Part shown: positions 1 through 5,112 of the stretch, in pieces
Numbering within the stretch: position 1 is the first letter of the stretch
Layout of the letters: each line of letters starts with the position of its first letter
DNA from: JBCAWW01 sp039024315
GTDB taxonomy: Bacteria; Bacteroidota; Bacteroidia; J057
Direction: 5' to 3'
Assembly: GCA_039024315.1 (NCBI GenBank)
Contig: JBCCQN010000338.1
Location: forward strand, 1-5,141
DNA: 5,141 nucleotides
Notes under the pieces: model-generated
The model's database searches: none
What the model saw: only the letters and a program-made list of their open reading frames with translations
Told to the model about the DNA's origin: nothing
Program-made: the position numbers and the translations under genes

Positions 1-1
1 C

Positions 2-1378
2 CAAAAATGGCGGGACCAACTCAGCATCCTTAAGATCAAAAGTCAAGACGAGAAGGTGATGAAAAACTTTTACACCTCTCTCTATCACTGCATGTTTGCA
101 CCGCAGATTTTTCAGGATGTAGATGGTAAATATCGGGGTATGGATAAAGAAATTCACCAAGCTGCTCCACGCACTACGAACTATACCATTTTCTCGCTCT
201 GGGATACCTTCCGTGCTTGGCATCCCTTGATGACGATCGTCGATCCTGAGAGAGCCGGCATCCTCGCTCAGTCCTTGGTGCAGAAGTATGAAGATGGCGG
301 TGTCTTACCTAAATGGCCTTTGGCGGCTAATTATACCGGGACCATGGTGGGTTATCCGGCTGCGGCTGTATTGGCGGATGCCATGGCCAAAAACTTACCA
401 GGTCTTAATCACAAAAAAGCCCTAGAAGCGGCTGTCTTCAGTTCACAATATCATCCTGAGGTGATTGCTCAGATTCAAGAACCGCGAGCTGCGCAACTTA
501 TGCCTAAGCATCTCGACTTCATCGAACGCTTGGGTTTTGTGCCAGGAGATTCGATTGCAGGTTCCGTTTCCTACGGCTTGGAGTGCGCTTATTATGATTG
601 GTGTATCGCTGAGATGGCGCGTAAGTTGGGTAGGACCGATATCGAGACTAAATACCTCAAACGGAGTCAATACTTCTTCGAGTACCTTGATACAGATTTG
701 GGGTTTATGCGTGGCAAAAAAGCCAACGGAGACTGGAAGGAACCCTTTAGCCCTTATTTCTCTGACCATGATTTAGGCGACTATATCGAAGGCAATGCTT
801 GGCAGTGGTCATGGTTCGTACCCCATGATGTAGAGGGGCTGATAAATGGCATGGGAGGCAATGGCACTTTTGCGGCTAAACTCGATTCTCTCTTTACCGC
901 AAGCGGTGAAATAGAAGGGGAACATGCCTCAGCTGATATCTCAGGCTTGATCGGTCAATATGCGCATGGCAACGAGCCAAGCCATCATATCGCCTATTTT
1001 TATCATTGGGCGGGGCAGCCAGAAAAGACGCAAATGCATCTCGATCGCATATTGCAAACCCTCTACGAACCCACTCCTGATGGCATCTCAGGCAATGAAG
1101 ATTGCGGGGCTATGTCTGCCTGGTACGTCCTCAATGCTATGGGCTTCTATCAAGTCTGTCCGGGCAAGCCAACTTATCATATCGGTCGGCCGCTAATCGA
1201 TGAGGTCAGCATTAGTTTACCCGGAGACAAGGCGTTCCGTATCACGGTCCAAAACAATGCCGCGAACCATCCCTATGTGGCCAGTGCTTCCCTCAATGGC
1301 GAGATATTGGAAGACTTGAGTTTTACCCACCAGCAACTTATGAACGGAGGAGAGTTAAAAATCTTGATGCGGGAGTAG
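2..1378 (+). CDS. GH92 family alpha-mannosidase, C-terminal part (5' end outside window)
   Basis: Exo-acting alpha-mannosidase of glycoside hydrolase family 92. In this family the enzymes are calcium-dependent, invert the anomeric centre, release mannose from N-glycans or yeast mannan, and usually act in the periplasm or on the cell surface. The reading frame is open to the left edge, and codons 2-55 (QKWRDQLSILKIKSQDEKV) continue family-like sequence into KNFYTSLYH, so the GTG at 56 is not the true start. The 458 residues present compare with roughly 700-760 in full members, so the N-terminal beta-sandwich and any signal peptide are missing. Family motifs in order are FSLWDTFRAWHPL (191-229), EGNAWQWSWFVPHD (788-829), GNEPSHHIAYFY (968-1003) and GNEDCGAMSAWY (1091-1126). 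From memory of characterised members, the Glu of EGNAWQ is the likely general acid and an acidic residue of GNEDCG the likely base. The frame is uninterrupted to the TAG stop. No polysaccharide-utilisation partner genes are visible. The family call is very secure; the linkage specificity is unknown. Confidence 0.95.
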   Translation, partial: QKWRDQLSILKIKSQDEKVMKNFYTSLYHCMFAPQIFQDVDGKYRGMDKEIHQAAPRTTNYTIFSLWDTFRAWHPLMTIVDPERAGILAQSLVQKYEDGGVLPKWPLAANYTGTMVGYPAAAVLADAMAKNLPGLNHKKALEAAVFSSQYHPEVIAQIQEPRAAQLMPKHLDFIERLGFVPGDSIAGSVSYGLECAYYDWCIAEMARKLGRTDIETKYLKRSQYFFEYLDTDLGFMRGKKANGDWKEPFSPYFSDHDLGDYIEGNAWQWSWFVPHDVEGLINGMGGNGTFAAKLDSLFTASGEIEGEHASADISGLIGQYAHGNEPSHHIAYFYHWAGQPEKTQMHLDRILQTLYEPTPDGISGNEDCGAMSAWYVLNAMGFYQVCPGKPTYHIGRPLIDEVSISLPGDKAFRITVQNNAANHPYVASASLNGEILEDLSFTHQQLMNGGELKILMRE

Positions 1379-1394
1379 AAAGTCGATTATAATC

Positions 1395-1462
1395 TACCGC
1401 TGCGCGGAACGCTTGTAAATGTAGCGCGTAAACCACCTAAATAATAAACGTTCTGCGAAGCA
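1395..1462. repeat. Intergenic pair of inverted hairpin-repeat modules between GH92 and GNAT genes
   Basis: Positions 1395-1414 (TACCGCTGCGCGGAACGCTT) match 18/20 with 3213-3232. They form a perfect small hairpin, CCGC-TGC-GCGG, at 1397-1407. On the other strand, 1449-1462 reads TGCTTCGCAGAACG, a 13/14 match to the same module, and its downstream sequence TTTATTATTTAGG resembles the CTTATCTTTAGG that follows the module at 3229. The two copies therefore face each other about 35 bp apart, making a loose composite palindrome in the 100-bp spacer. There is no T-tract after the hairpin, so it is not a classical intrinsic terminator. It lies in the 3' region of the GH92 gene and the 5' leader of the GNAT gene, so an effect on mRNA stability or termination is possible but unproven. 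Confidence 0.65.
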
Positions 1463-1478
1463 ACTAAGTAAGTTTGGC

Positions 1479-1964
1479 ATGCATCACATAAGGCCGCTAC
1501 TTCCGACTGAACATGCCTTCATGCGAGAGATGTTTTATACCTCATTTTTCGTACCCGAAGGACATGAACCCTTTCCTCGCGAAATCATTGATCGCCCCGA
1601 TTTGGCCAAGTACATCATCGACTGGGGATCAGGCAAACATGATTTGGCGCTGGTCGCAGAACGAGCAAACGAGCCCTTGGGTCTAGTCTGGGGAAGATGC
1701 TTTAGCGAAGCCAACAAAGGCTACGGCTTTGTCGATGCAAGCACCCCAGAGATCGGGATCGCAATTCGCGAAGAGAGTCGAGGCCAAGGCCTAGGGACTG
1801 CCCTCATCCGCGCCATTCAGCAAAAGTACCTTGATCAGGGTGTCCGACGGATTTCATTATCGACTAACAAACTCAATCCCGCCAGACAACTTTATGTCCG
1901 CATGGGCTTTAAAATTGTGGCCGAAAAGGAAGATGCCTTGACGATGTTGTGGCAGGATTCTTAA
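1479..1964 (+). CDS. GNAT family N-acetyltransferase
   Basis: Predicted cytosolic acetyl-CoA-dependent N-acetyltransferase of the GCN5-related superfamily, 161 residues, a normal length for a single-domain member. The acetyl-CoA-binding motif A is EIGIAIREESRGQGLGTALI at residues 91-110, containing the RGQGLG (Q/RxxGxG) pyrophosphate loop at 101-106. Motif B is NPARQLYVRMGFKIV at 133-147, the usual helix plus MGF strand near the C-terminus. The N-terminal IRPLLPTEHAFMREM is the typical beta1-alpha1 start, which supports the ATG at 1479. No clear Shine-Dalgarno sequence precedes it. The middle part, rich in aromatic and acidic residues (about 20-60), probably shapes the acceptor site and gives no clue to the substrate. 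The stop lies 36 bp before the WYL regulator on the same strand, so co-transcription is plausible. The superfamily call is firm; small amines, antibiotics or protein N-termini are all possible substrates. Confidence 0.93.
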   Translation: MHHIRPLLPTEHAFMREMFYTSFFVPEGHEPFPREIIDRPDLAKYIIDWGSGKHDLALVAERANEPLGLVWGRCFSEANKGYGFVDASTPEIGIAIREESRGQGLGTALIRAIQQKYLDQGVRRISLSTNKLNPARQLYVRMGFKIVAEKEDALTMLWQDS

Positions 1965-2000
1965 AATTATTCCGTTTCTTGAGTCTTATACCTCCACTGC

Positions 2001-2696
2001 ATGGAACGATCCCGTCTATCGCGCCTCGCGGCCATCCTTACTTATCTGCAAAGCAAAAAGCTCATCACGGCTACCGAGATAGCCAAGCGCTTTGAGGTCA
2101 GTGTACGCACGGTCTATCGAGACATTCGTGCTTTAGAAGCTTCTGGCGTACCGATTTACACCGAAGAGGGTAAGGGTTATTCTCTGGTCGAGGGTTATCG
2201 CATCCCTCCGGTGATGTTTACGGAGGAGGAAGCCAATGCTTTGATCACGGCCGAGAGCCTCATCATTCGTAATAAGGACACCTCCTTGGTCAAGCATTAT
2301 GTAGAAGCGATTACCAAGATCAAGGCTGTGCTCGGCTATGAAGAAAAGGAGAAGGCGGATTTGCTCTCGCAGCGCATGGTCTTCATCCAAAACCTAGGCC
2401 TCAATACCACTAGCGATTATCTAACCAGCATCCAATCGGCCATCACTAACTTCCAATGTATTGACCTCCGTTATCTCTCCTTGTACAAAGAGGAATTGAC
2501 TCAGCGCCGGGTCCAACCGCTCGCGCTTTACAGCACGCATGAAAACTGGATCATGATCGCCTATTGTGAGTTGCGCGAAGCGCAGAGAGAATTTAGACTC
2601 GACCAAATCCAAAGCCTAGCAGTCTCCGAAGACCTCTTTGAAGCGCACGATTTTGACTTGCTTGAATATTTTTTGGGTCCTAAAAAGCACCCCTGA
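2001..2696 (+). CDS. YafY-type HTH-WYL transcriptional regulator (short form)
   Basis: DNA-binding regulator with an N-terminal winged helix-turn-helix and a WYL ligand-sensing domain. Residues 5-62 form the HTH_11 (DeoR-like) domain, with the recognition region TATEIAKRFEVSVRTVYRDI at 23-42 and a wing EEGKGYSL at 55-62. Residues about 63-150 are a helical linker. The WYL domain spans about 152-206, with W183, Y188 and the basic REFRLDQI strand at 196-203. The 231 residues end soon after the WYL domain, so the WCX extension of about 310-residue relatives is absent. This short architecture is, from memory, common in Bacteroidota and need not be a truncation. The ATG at 2001 places MERSRLSRL at the usual family start, and an in-frame TGA at 1980-1982 limits upstream extension. 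WYL domains are thought to bind small molecules or nucleic-acid ligands. The adjacent GyrI-like gene is a likely target or partner. Autoregulation is possible but no operator was identified. Confidence 0.93.
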   Translation: MERSRLSRLAAILTYLQSKKLITATEIAKRFEVSVRTVYRDIRALEASGVPIYTEEGKGYSLVEGYRIPPVMFTEEEANALITAESLIIRNKDTSLVKHYVEAITKIKAVLGYEEKEKADLLSQRMVFIQNLGLNTTSDYLTSIQSAITNFQCIDLRYLSLYKEELTQRRVQPLALYSTHENWIMIAYCELREAQREFRLDQIQSLAVSEDLFEAHDFDLLEYFLGPKKHP

Positions 2697-2703
2697 CATA
2701 CCC

Positions 2704-2728
2704 TTGACACAAGTCGGTTTTAGATTTG
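2704..2728 (+). promoter_or_regulatory. Candidate Bacteroidota-type promoter for the GyrI-like gene
   Basis: TAGATTTG at 2721-2728 matches the Bacteroidota sigma-factor -7 box TAnnTTTG exactly, and lies 22 bp before the ATG at 2751. A TTGACA at 2704-2709 could serve as the upstream element. However, only 14 bases separate TTG from the box, shorter than the roughly 19-21 expected. The box starts just after the WYL stop codon, so it would allow the GyrI-like gene to be expressed separately from the upstream genes. Chance occurrence cannot be excluded. Confidence 0.35.
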
Positions 2729-2750
2729 TTGCATCAACTAAAAAATCATT

Positions 2751-3209
2751 ATGCAAAACAAATCAATCACCGCATTTCAGCTCATCGGTATCGAAACTCG
2801 TACCACCAATGAAAACGCCCAAGCCGCTCAAGATATTGGCGCACTTTGGCAACGCTTGCTCGGTGAAAATATGCTTTCGCAAATCCCGAATAAGACTGAC
2901 GGTGCCATTATCAGCCTCTACACGGACTATGAATCCGACCATACGAAGCCTTACACTGCCTTTTTAGGTTGTCGTGTCTCAAGCCTTGATGAGGTTCCGG
3001 AGGGTATGGTAGGCCGGAGCTTTGAGGGTGGAGAATATCAGCAACGTACCGTCAAAGGCAATCTAGATCAGGGCTTGGTTTATCAAGCTTGGGTCGATAT
3101 CTGGGGTGGAGATTTGGATAGAGCCTATACTGCAGATTTTGAAGTCTATGGCGAAAAAGCCCTCGATCGAGCCAATGCCGAAGTCGATATTTTTGTAGCC
3201 TTGAAGTAG
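2751..3209 (+). CDS. GyrI-like / effector-binding domain protein (stand-alone)
   Basis: Small cytosolic protein (152 residues) made of one GyrI-like or BmrR/Rob-type effector-binding domain, a SHS2-fold duplication that binds small, often cationic or hydrophobic ligands. Family features are LIGIETRT near the start (11-18), the central strand AIISLYTDYESDHTKPYTAF at 52-71, CRVSSLDEVPEGMVGRSFEG at 74-93, then QAWVDIW at 112-118 and the closing DFEVYG at 129-134 followed by a VDIFVALK strand. E131 in the DFEVY motif matches the position where BmrR-like domains carry a ligand-contacting acidic residue; this is inferred from the motif. No HTH domain is fused, so it cannot act as a regulator alone. 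Its place directly after a WYL regulator suggests ligand sequestration, modification or co-sensing. The A-rich leader before the ATG fits Bacteroidota starts. It converges with the transposase gene of the insertion sequence. Confidence 0.87.
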   Translation: MQNKSITAFQLIGIETRTTNENAQAAQDIGALWQRLLGENMLSQIPNKTDGAIISLYTDYESDHTKPYTAFLGCRVSSLDEVPEGMVGRSFEGGEYQQRTVKGNLDQGLVYQAWVDIWGGDLDRAYTADFEVYGEKALDRANAEVDIFVALK

Positions 3210-3266
3210 GTTTACTGCTGCGCAGAACGCTTATCTTTAGGGTGCGGCATGCATGCGCGCACCTAC
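3210..3266. repeat. Composite intergenic repeat: small hairpin module plus 10-bp-stem hairpin
   Basis: The repeat begins immediately after the GyrI-like stop codon. GTTTACTGCTGCGCAGAACG at 3210-3229 recurs directly at 4891-4910 (19/20) and contains the hairpin CTGC-TGC-GCAG at 3215-3225. A second hairpin follows at 3241-3263: GGTGCG pairs with CGCACC, and an inner GCAT pairs with ATGC, with one bulged G at 3257. The segment 3221-3266 is repeated in inverted orientation at 4957-5001 with three mismatches and a one-base gap. No T-run follows the hairpins, so a simple terminator role is unlikely, although they could protect mRNA 3' ends. Confidence 0.8.
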
Positions 3267-3282
3267 ATTGAGGCAATGGTAG

Positions 3283-3307
3283 GGGCGTATTGCATACTAC
3301 CGTTCCT
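3283..3307 (+). repeat. Left terminal inverted repeat of the insertion sequence
   Basis: The 19 bases GGGCGTATTGCATACTACC (3283-3301) are perfectly inverted at 4822-4840. After one mismatch at 3302, TTCCT is again matched. The transposase stop codon (TAG, complement of 3297-3299) lies inside this repeat. Confidence 0.85.
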
Positions 3308-4766
3308 CCATATCTATTTCGAGATTCAGTAATTCTAATGTTTGTTCCGCCTGCTTGAATTGTGCCCATCCTCTGGCAAAGGTAATGGGCCCGGGTCTAG
3401 CTTGTGTGTTGTAGCCTTTCCACCCCCCCATTCTAGCGATGATCCATCCTGCCCATTTGAGATTCGTATGTGGATAGGGATTTTTCGATTTCGGGGTCTT
3501 CCCTTCATACCTGCGAGATAACAGCAGGAGGATGGCTTTTTGGCGGATGGAAAAGAACCGATTGATCGGTAATTCAGCCTCTGATTTCATCGCCAAATTC
3601 AATTGTAGGATGCGAAATGCCGCTTCGAGGGCAATTGTACCCATCCTCAGGATACTGAGGCCTTGTTCATATTTCAGGGTTTCAACTTGGAGTCCCTGGT
3701 TTTTGAGGATCCGAAAGAACTGCTCGATATGCCAGCGTTTTTGATACCACTCGAGCACTTGTTTGGCCGCTTGCACCGAATCAATTGGATGCGAGCTCAA
3801 GAGTCGCCAGACGATCGGTTTAGGGCTAAGGCTGCGCTCTTTTGCTTCTAGGACATAGAGGTCCAACTCTTTGGGGTAGTCTTGGATACGGCTAGACTTT
3901 GCTTTGTACCCCCGTTTAAGTGTGATGGGGCCAAACCGCAGTTCCATCCTCGCCATGCGACTGGTTTGGCCCGAACGCTTATCGGACGCAATTGCCAACT
4001 CATATTCTCCCTTGGCAGGCATCTGGTCAAGATAGGCGCTAAGCTTACCAGCAGAAGCGGTGATCTTACGATCAAATTGCGAACGGACGATAAAATCAAG
4101 GCCTGCGGCCTGCCATTGACAAAACGCTTCATAGATATCAGACTCTCGATCGGCAATCACGGTTTTGGCGATAGAGGGCCCAATTCGCTTTGCCCCTGCT
4201 AATGCCGCACTAATCCATCGATAAGAAGACTTCTTCTCAATTGGGAGCGAAGCCCCTTTGCGTTGATCATAGCCCGCCATTCCGGCTGCCTTATGCCAGT
4301 ATTGAACATCGGCAATCCCTACCGGAAAATCAGCCGCTGCGTCTATGCCGAGCGTCAAATGCATCAAATAACCATAGTAGCGACTATTATACGCATACGT
4401 TCCCCCCAGACCGCTTGGGTCTACTAGCTTATCACGCAGATGGTTATAGGTTAACTGAGTGGTATCTTCCAACAGCAGCAGATGGGAACTCTCCTCCCAG
4501 CCACAGCTTGATTCAAGCAGATCGGATAACATCTTACCAATCCTTAATTTAGGGTGCTTAAGCAAGCGGTACCATGCCTCTCGTTCTGATAGCTTGTCCG
4601 CTAATTGTTGAATCACAACACTCTTGCGATCCAACACACGCTCCTTAAGAGCCGACAACCGATTACTTAATCGAACATCTCCGTAACGGTCGCAATCGTA
4701 AAATCGTGGCTCATCAAGTGCCTGATAGGGAGAAAATCCCGCTGAATGTAAGGTACCCTTTTGCAT
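3297..4766 (-). CDS. IS4-family Tn5-like DDE transposase
   Basis: Transposase of 489 residues that would bind the element's ends and carry out DDE-type strand transfer. The N-terminal DNA-binding region (about 20-72) holds YGDVRLSNRLSAL and EREAWYRLLKHP, matching the Tn5 pattern GD-R--RL and a YR helix. Catalytic residues are D101 in LLLEDTTQL, D206 in VIADRESDIYEAF and E348 in RWHIEQF. The IS4 signature Y-x2-R-x3-E-x6-K is complete as Y341, R344, E348 and K355. An insertion domain with DFIVRSQFDRK (224-234) lies between the second Asp and the Glu. The C-terminus ends in the Tn5-like dimerisation region with GGWKGYNTQARPGPITFARG (447-466). Spacing is close to Tn5 (97, 188, 326 there). The frame is unbroken and the ATG at 4766 lies about 50 bp inside the right end. 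It is probably active, although the sequence cannot show activity. No Tn5-style resistance genes are associated. Confidence 0.96.
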   Translation of the reverse strand: MQKGTLHSAGFSPYQALDEPRFYDCDRYGDVRLSNRLSALKERVLDRKSVVIQQLADKLSEREAWYRLLKHPKLRIGKMLSDLLESSCGWEESSHLLLLEDTTQLTYNHLRDKLVDPSGLGGTYAYNSRYYGYLMHLTLGIDAAADFPVGIADVQYWHKAAGMAGYDQRKGASLPIEKKSSYRWISAALAGAKRIGPSIAKTVIADRESDIYEAFCQWQAAGLDFIVRSQFDRKITASAGKLSAYLDQMPAKGEYELAIASDKRSGQTSRMARMELRFGPITLKRGYKAKSSRIQDYPKELDLYVLEAKERSLSPKPIVWRLLSSHPIDSVQAAKQVLEWYQKRWHIEQFFRILKNQGLQVETLKYEQGLSILRMGTIALEAAFRILQLNLAMKSEAELPINRFFSIRQKAILLLLSRRYEGKTPKSKNPYPHTNLKWAGWIIARMGGWKGYNTQARPGPITFARGWAQFKQAEQTLELLNLEIDMEER

Positions 4767-4782
4767 GTGTTAATGCTAATAA

Positions 4783-4816
4783 AAAATCTAGTACCATTAA
4801 TCGAAATACTTGTCAA
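4783..4816 (-). promoter_or_regulatory. Candidate transposase promoter just inside the right end
   Basis: Read on the minus strand, TTGACA (4816-4811) overlaps the innermost base of the right terminal repeat. A box TAGATTTT (4790-4783) follows, 7/8 to the TAnnTTTG consensus. TTG and the box are 23 bases apart, slightly longer than the usual spacing. The ATG at 4766 begins 16 bases after the box. No Shine-Dalgarno sequence is seen. An alternative -35/-10 reading (TTGACA, 17 bases, TACTAG) matches only three of six -10 positions. Confidence 0.4.
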
Positions 4817-4840
4817 GGAAGGGTAGTATGCAATACGCCC
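4816..4840 (-). repeat. Right terminal inverted repeat of the insertion sequence
   Basis: This is the reverse complement of 3283-3307, with a single mismatch at 4821. Its outer 14 bases, GTATGCAATACGCC (4826-4839), are identical to 4926-4939 in the free-standing hairpin about 100 bp downstream. Confidence 0.85.
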
Positions 4841-4890
4841 ATGACTCTATAAATTGTCCCCTTGAGCGCAGCCGAAAGGCCTTTTTCAGG

Positions 4891-4910
4891 GTTTACTGCT
4901 ACGCAGAACG
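4891..4910 (+). repeat. Direct copy of the intergenic hairpin module
   Basis: GTTTACTGCTACGCAGAACG differs from 3210-3229 at one base, and that base is in the loop of the hairpin CTGC-TAC-GCAG (4896-4906). As at 3210, a larger hairpin follows about 10-12 bp downstream, so module plus hairpin behaves as a recurring composite unit. Confidence 0.75.
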
Positions 4911-4920
4911 ATTAACTCTG

Positions 4921-4941
4921 GCGGCGTATGCAATACGCCGC
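4921..4941. repeat. Perfect 9-bp-stem hairpin related to the insertion sequence ends
   Basis: GCGGCGTAT (4921-4929) pairs perfectly with ATACGCCGC (4933-4941) around the loop GCA. The inner part and one arm are identical over 14 bases to the right terminal repeat of the insertion sequence. There is no poly-T, so termination is not obvious. Confidence 0.8.
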
Positions 4942-4956
4942 TACAGATAAGCGATG

Positions 4957-5001
4957 GTAGGTGCGAGCATGAATGCCGCACCCAAAGATAAGCGTTCCGC
5001 G
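4957..5001 (-). repeat. Inverted copy of the 46-bp repeat at 3221-3266
   Basis: This 45-base segment aligns to the reverse complement of 3221-3266 with three mismatches and one gap. It contains the hairpin GGTGCG/CGCACC with inner GCAT/ATGC (4960-4982), a bulged A at 4966 and loop GA, the same geometry as the partner copy. It ends in AAAGATAAGCGTTCCGCG, which is the small module in reverse orientation. The 5' arm of the small module's hairpin is degraded here beyond 5001. Confidence 0.8.
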
Positions 5002-5081
5002 TCCCGAAAGCTTTCGCATAGGCGTCAAGCTAATGGTGTTAACCACGTTTTCTTGCATCCCAAGAAGGATCATACGGCTCC

Positions 5082-5112
5082 AAACCCACCCCTAGCCCCT
5101 CCCAGCAGGGGA
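5082..5112. repeat. C-rich intergenic repeat with CCCCT/AGGGG hairpin
   Basis: A pyrimidine-rich stretch containing ACCCACCCCTAGCCCCTCCC, then CCCCT (5096-5100) paired with AGGGG (5107-5111) around CCCAGC. From memory, very similar C-rich or G-rich hairpin repeats occur in many copies between genes of Bacteroidota genomes. Only one copy is visible here, so repeat status rests on that recollection. Confidence 0.5.

Larger units (their letters stand above)
3283..4840 (-). mobile_element. IS4-family (Tn5/IS50-like) insertion sequence, apparently intact
   Basis: Unit of 1558 bp bounded by 25-bp terminal inverted repeats at 3283-3307 and 4816-4840, matching at 24 of 25 positions. It encloses one full-length transposase gene on the minus strand. 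Size, single gene and transposase type all fit the IS4 family. No 9-13-bp direct target duplication was found outside these limits (GCAATGGTAG on the left, ATGACTCTAT on the right). The true ends may therefore lie further in, the duplication may have been lost, or the outer part of the repeats may be host repeat sequence. It sits in an island of intergenic repeats between the GyrI-like gene and the right edge and disrupts no recognisable gene. Confidence 0.85.

Noticed and set aside
56..61. GTG-ATG as the start of the mannosidase gene
   Set aside because: The frame is open to the left edge and the codons before 56 continue GH92-like sequence. More than a third of the family's length would be missing otherwise.
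443..1196. Alternative open frames overlapping the mannosidase gene
   Set aside because: The main frame carries continuous GH92 motifs across the region, and the alternatives have no recognisable domains.
1388..1393. TATAAT as a promoter -10 box before the GNAT gene
   Set aside because: There is no -35-like sequence at the proper distance, and this consensus is not typical of Bacteroidota housekeeping promoters.
1469..1476. TAAGTTTG, an exact TAnnTTTG match before the GNAT gene
   Set aside because: It ends two bases before the start codon, so transcription would begin inside the gene, and the GNAT fold needs the N-terminal residues.
1479..3209. Anti-phage defence island
   Set aside because: WYL regulators can accompany defence genes, but no nuclease, helicase, ATPase, toxin or other effector gene is present here.
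3848..4202. Open frames on both strands within the transposase gene
   Set aside because: They show no family motifs and lie wholly within a gene with a complete DDE catalytic set, so they are frame shadows.
4871..4885. GCC-GAAA-GGC plus T-run as an intrinsic terminator
   Set aside because: The stem is only three base pairs, with a C between the stem and the T-run, and no gene ends just upstream.
3210..5001. CRISPR-like array
   Set aside because: The repeats are few, irregularly spaced, in mixed orientation and separated by an insertion sequence. There are no regular spacers and no cas genes.
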